Positions 6,042-8,625 of a DNA stretch of 8,625 bases are shown one piece after another (position 1 is the first letter of the stretch; the number at the start of each line of letters is the position of its first letter). Source of the DNA: an uncultured Clostridia bacterium (GTDB lineage: Bacteria > Bacillota > Clostridia > Christensenellales > UBA1242); contig CAMPBB010000019.1 of assembly GCA_946635125.1 (NCBI GenBank), positions 1 through 8,625 of the forward strand, in the 5' to 3' direction. Position numbers and translations under genes: made by a program. The notes beneath the pieces are model-generated. The model saw nothing but the letters and a program-made list of their open reading frames with translations. It searched no databases and was not told the origin of the DNA.

Positions 6042-6257
6042 CTAAAATTTCCCTGGAATAATTTTTCCTTCCATAATCTCTTCTGCTGCTTGCGCAATAA
6101 CTTTTGGGTCTTTTTCTTGTGGCTCGCCAGCAAAATAAGCATTTGAAAGTTCTTTTGCTCTTTTTGCAATAAGACATGTTAAAAGATATTTGCTACCACC
6201 ACATTTTTTCACCAATTCATCAATTGGTGGTTCCATCATAACATATTTCTTTTCCAT
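6042..6257 (-). CDS. rpoZ: DNA-directed RNA polymerase omega subunit
   Basis: Omega helps fold and assemble the beta-prime subunit of RNA polymerase. The 71-residue protein has the family core: EPPIDELVKKCGGSKYLLTC followed by LIAKRAKELSN, and ends in the acidic-helix segment KDPKVIAQAAEEIMEGKI. ATG at 6257 is preceded by GAGGTGAATT, a good ribosome-binding site, only 12 bases after the gatB stop codon. priA follows after six bases. The rpoZ-priA neighbourhood matches B. subtilis, where coaBC lies between them; here coaBC is absent. Confidence 0.93.
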   Translation of the reverse strand: MEKKYVMMEPPIDELVKKCGGSKYLLTCLIAKRAKELSNAYFAGEPQEKDPKVIAQAAEEIMEGKIIPGKF

Positions 6258-6269
6258 AATTCACCTCAC

Positions 6270-7685
6270 CTACTTAATTAGTTTTGAAACAATTTCATTA
6301 ACAAGTTTTGGATTAGCTTTTCCGCTTGTTGCCTTCATTGCTTGCCCAACAAAGAATGCCATTGTTTTTTGATTTCCTGATTTTAGTTCATTCACTGCTT
6401 TTGGATTGTTGTTCATTATTTTTTTGATAATTTCTTCAAGTCCGCTGGTGTCATTATTTTGCATCAACCCCTTTTCTTTAACAACTTGCTCTGGGTCTAA
6501 ATCTGTTCCCCAAAGTTCATCTAAAAGATTTCTTGCAACTTTTTGACCAATTGAGTCACTGTGATAAAGTTTTAAGAGTTTTGCCATGTTTTGTGCAGAA
6601 ATTCCAATTTCAGCACTTTCATCGTCAAGACTGTTAAGTTTTTTAAACACTTCACCCAAAATCCAGTTACAAACAAATTTTGGTTCGTTAAAATATTTTA
6701 TTGTTTCTTCAAAATAATCTGAAACATATTTTTCATTAGTTAAAAGTTTTGCATCATTTTCTGTTAACCCAAGCTTTTCAACATAGTCTTTTGCTCGGTC
6801 ATCAGCAAGCTTTGGAAGATTCTTTCTAATTTCTTCAATAAAAGTTTTTTCAACCTCAATTGGAATAATGTCTGGGTCAGGAAAATATCGATAGTCTTGT
6901 GCATCTTCCTTTGTTCTCATTGAATAGCTTTTGCCAGCATTGTCATCCCATCTTCTTGTTTCTTGAATAATTTTTCTTCCGGCATCAAGTTCTTCTTCTT
7001 GCCTTTTTGCCTCATATTTTATTGCTCTAAAAACAGCCTTAAATGAGTTTAGGTTTTTCATTTCTGTTCTAGTGCCAAAAGGTTCTCCTTCCTTGTGAAG
7101 AGAAAGGTTAACATCACACCTTAGGCTTCCTTCCTGCATCTTGCAGTCACTAACACCCAAATATAAAAGTGTTGCCCTAAGTTTTTGAAGATAAGCAACA
7201 GCCTCTTCCGCACTTTCAAGGTCTGGCTCTGAAACAATTTCAATAAGTGGAACACCACCACGGTTATAGTCAATCATTGTTCCTTCTTTTGTGTGAACAA
7301 GTTTTCCAGCATCCTCTTCGAGGTGAATTCTGTTAAGCCTTACAAATTTTTTCTTTCCATCAACATCAATTTCAACGCCACCGCCAACACACAAAGGATA
7401 TTCAAGTTGTGAAATTTGATATGCTTTTGCCAAATCTGGATAAAAATAGTTTTTTCTCTCAAAAACAGAATACTCGTTAATTCTGCAACCAACACTAAGC
7501 CCTGCCTTTATGGCATATTCAACTGCTTTTTGGTTTAAAACTGGCAGTGCCCCAGGCATTCCAACGCAAACTGGGCAACAGTGAGTGTTTGGCTTACCAC
7601 CAAATTTGTTTTCACAAGAACAGAAGCATTTTGTGTTTGTTTTAAGTTCACTGTGAACTTCAAGTCCAATAACAACTTTATACAT
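6270..7685 (-). CDS. gatB: Aspartyl/glutamyl-tRNA amidotransferase subunit B
   Basis: GatB binds mischarged Glu-tRNA(Gln) or Asp-tRNA(Asn), activates the acyl group with ATP and receives ammonia from GatA. The protein has 471 residues from the chosen start. The N-terminus YKVVIGLEVHSELKT is diagnostic. Zinc-type cysteines lie at 20, 22, 24, 36, 37 and 40 (CFCSC and CCPVC). Also present are MQEGSLRCDVNLS (about 184-196) and DYRYFPDPD (264-272). The C-terminal YqeY-like tail domain ends with GQAMKATSGKANP (447-459), which contacts tRNA. ATG at 7685 is chosen because AAGGAGG (7692-7698) lies six bases upstream; an in-frame ATG at 7724 would add 13 non-family residues. The start overlaps the gatA stop by eight bases. 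Confidence 0.96.
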   Translation of the reverse strand: MYKVVIGLEVHSELKTNTKCFCSCENKFGGKPNTHCCPVCVGMPGALPVLNQKAVEYAIKAGLSVGCRINEYSVFERKNYFYPDLAKAYQISQLEYPLCVGGGVEIDVDGKKKFVRLNRIHLEEDAGKLVHTKEGTMIDYNRGGVPLIEIVSEPDLESAEEAVAYLQKLRATLLYLGVSDCKMQEGSLRCDVNLSLHKEGEPFGTRTEMKNLNSFKAVFRAIKYEAKRQEEELDAGRKIIQETRRWDDNAGKSYSMRTKEDAQDYRYFPDPDIIPIEVEKTFIEEIRKNLPKLADDRAKDYVEKLGLTENDAKLLTNEKYVSDYFEETIKYFNEPKFVCNWILGEVFKKLNSLDDESAEIGISAQNMAKLLKLYHSDSIGQKVARNLLDELWGTDLDPEQVVKEKGLMQNNDTSGLEEIIKKIMNNNPKAVNELKSGNQKTMAFFVGQAMKATSGKANPKLVNEIVSKLIK

Positions 7686-8625
7686 TTTGTGCCTCCTTAT
7701 TCTTTTCTTCAAACAATTTTCCAAACCTAAAAATCATTTCTTCATCAAACTCTTTTGCAATGAGTTGCATTCCAATTGGAAGCCCTTTTTCGTCTTTTCC
7801 AACAGGCATGCTCATCGCTGGAAGTCCTGCAATGTTGATTGGAACAGTGAAGATGTCTGTTAAATACATGGCAAGTGGGTCACCACTCTTTTCTCCAAGT
7901 TTAAAGGCTGTTTGTGCTGTTGTTGGACAAATAATGATGTCACACTTTGAAAACGCCTCGCTAAACTCTTTTTTAATAACTTTTTGAACTTTTCTTGCCT
8001 TTCTATAAAAAGCATCAAAATATCCGCTAGACAAAACATAGTTTCCAAGCATTATTCTTCTCTTAACTTCTGGTCCAAAACCTTGAGTTCTAGACTTAAA
8101 ATAAAGGTCTGTGATGTCTGCAAATTTCTTTGCTTGAACACCATATTTAACCCCATCAAACCTTGCAAGATTGCTGGTTGCTTCAGCAGAAGACAAAATG
8201 TAATAAACTCCCAAAGCTGCATCCAAACTTGGCAAGTCAATTTCCGTCACTTCCGCACCATTTTGCTTATAAAACTCAACGGCATTTTCAATTGCTTTTT
8301 TAACGCATGGGTCAAGTTTGTCGTTAAAAAACTGTTTTGCAATTCCAATTTTTTTGCCAGAAACATCTGCTTTCACATTTTCATAATCCGGAACCTCTTT
8401 TGTGCTGCTTGTCATGTCATTTGACTGGTCGCTGCCAGCAATAACTTTAAGCATTATTGCACTGTCTTCAACACTTTTTGTTAATGGTCCAACTTGGTCT
8501 AATGAAGAAGCAAATGCAACAACACCAAATCTTGAAACTCTTCCATAAGTTGGTTTTAAACCAACAACGCCACAAAATGAGGCTGGCTCACGAATTGAAC
8601 CACCAGTGTCTGTTCCAAGGGAAGC
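7678..8625 (-). CDS. gatA: Aspartyl/glutamyl-tRNA amidotransferase subunit A, C-terminal 315 residues (cut by window edge)
   Basis: GatA is the amidase that releases ammonia from glutamine for the GatCAB complex. The frame is open to the right edge, so the N-terminus lies outside, including the catalytic Lys and the cis-Ser of the amidase signature. The visible part begins ASLGTDTGGSIREPASFCGV; the Ser of GGSIR (tenth visible residue) corresponds to the acyl-enzyme nucleophile. It continues with VGLKPTYGRVSRFGVV and SLDQVGPLTKSVED. Near the C-terminus are INIAGLPAMSMPVG and LPIGMQLIAKEFDE, typical of GatA. The family is about 485 residues, so roughly 170 are missing. The stop overlaps the gatB start (ATGTATAA), suggesting coupled translation. 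gatC is not in view and may lie upstream. Confidence 0.95.
   Translation of the reverse strand, partial: ASLGTDTGGSIREPASFCGVVGLKPTYGRVSRFGVVAFASSLDQVGPLTKSVEDSAIMLKVIAGSDQSNDMTSSTKEVPDYENVKADVSGKKIGIAKQFFNDKLDPCVKKAIENAVEFYKQNGAEVTEIDLPSLDAALGVYYILSSAEATSNLARFDGVKYGVQAKKFADITDLYFKSRTQGFGPEVKRRIMLGNYVLSSGYFDAFYRKARKVQKVIKKEFSEAFSKCDIIICPTTAQTAFKLGEKSGDPLAMYLTDIFTVPINIAGLPAMSMPVGKDEKGLPIGMQLIAKEFDEEMIFRFGKLFEEKNKEAQNV

Noticed and set aside
7686..7724. Upstream in-frame start for gatB at 7724
   Set aside because: It would add 13 residues absent from the family and overlap gatA further; the ATG at 7685 has a perfect AAGGAGG six bases away.
7984..8424. 146-codon ORF on the + strand opposite gatA
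   Set aside because: Fully antisense to conserved GatA sequence; low-complexity Cys/Phe/Asn-rich translation without any family motif.
7678..8454. gatA as a complete 258-residue gene starting at 8454
   Set aside because: The frame continues upstream through conserved amidase residues (GTDTGGSIREPASFCG) to the window edge, so 8454 is an internal Met.

Overview
The window is AT-rich, densely packed bacterial DNA. It looks like a low-GC Firmicutes (Bacillota) chromosome, probably a clostridial-type, spore-forming relative, to judge from strong Shine-Dalgarno sites, poly-T terminators and above all gene order. The order rpoZ, priA, rpe, spoVM, inverted rpmB, yloU, yloV (fakA) is a shortened form of the order known in Bacillus subtilis, where coaBC, def, fmt, rsmB, prpC, prkC, rsgA and thiN lie among the same genes. 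A genus cannot be named from this sequence.

Layout from left to right. Positions 1-160 hold the first 53 codons of an unrecognised lysine-rich protein read leftward off the window, with a good promoter at 190-218. Positions 339-440 hold a candidate 33-residue Cys/Lys-rich peptide gene on the + strand, preceded by a small hairpin. A hairpin terminator at 476-504 is shared by that gene and by the leftward yloU-fakA operon (2543 to 509), which encodes an Asp23-family protein and the fatty-acid kinase subunit FakA. A 187-base divergent region (2544-2730) carries a promoter for yloU-fakA, a promoter for rpmB and a palindrome overlapping the first. rpmB (2731-2931, ribosomal protein L28) faces the end of a long leftward operon, with two back-to-back terminators between them.

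The long leftward operon runs from the right edge: gatA (cut by the window), gatB, rpoZ, priA, rpe and, at its very end, a 26-codon gene at 3002-3082. I identify the last as spoVM, the small amphipathic spore-coat morphogenesis peptide, from its length, the residues it shares with the B. subtilis peptide (Met1, Lys7, Pro9, Lys10, Gly14, Ile15), and its position just before inverted rpmB. This gene, too short for ordinary gene calling, is the main find. Its ribosome-binding site and start codon are enclosed by a 10-bp inverted repeat that could control translation.

Together the genes cover charging of Gln/Asn-tRNA by transamidation (GatA, GatB), the RNA polymerase omega subunit, replication restart (PriA), pentose phosphate metabolism (Rpe), the ribosome (L28), use of exogenous fatty acids (FakA) and, through SpoVM, sporulation. 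No rRNA, tRNA, CRISPR array, insertion sequence or phage gene was seen. No gene-free stretch exceeds 300 bases; the longest are 161-338 and 2544-2730, both filled with promoters.
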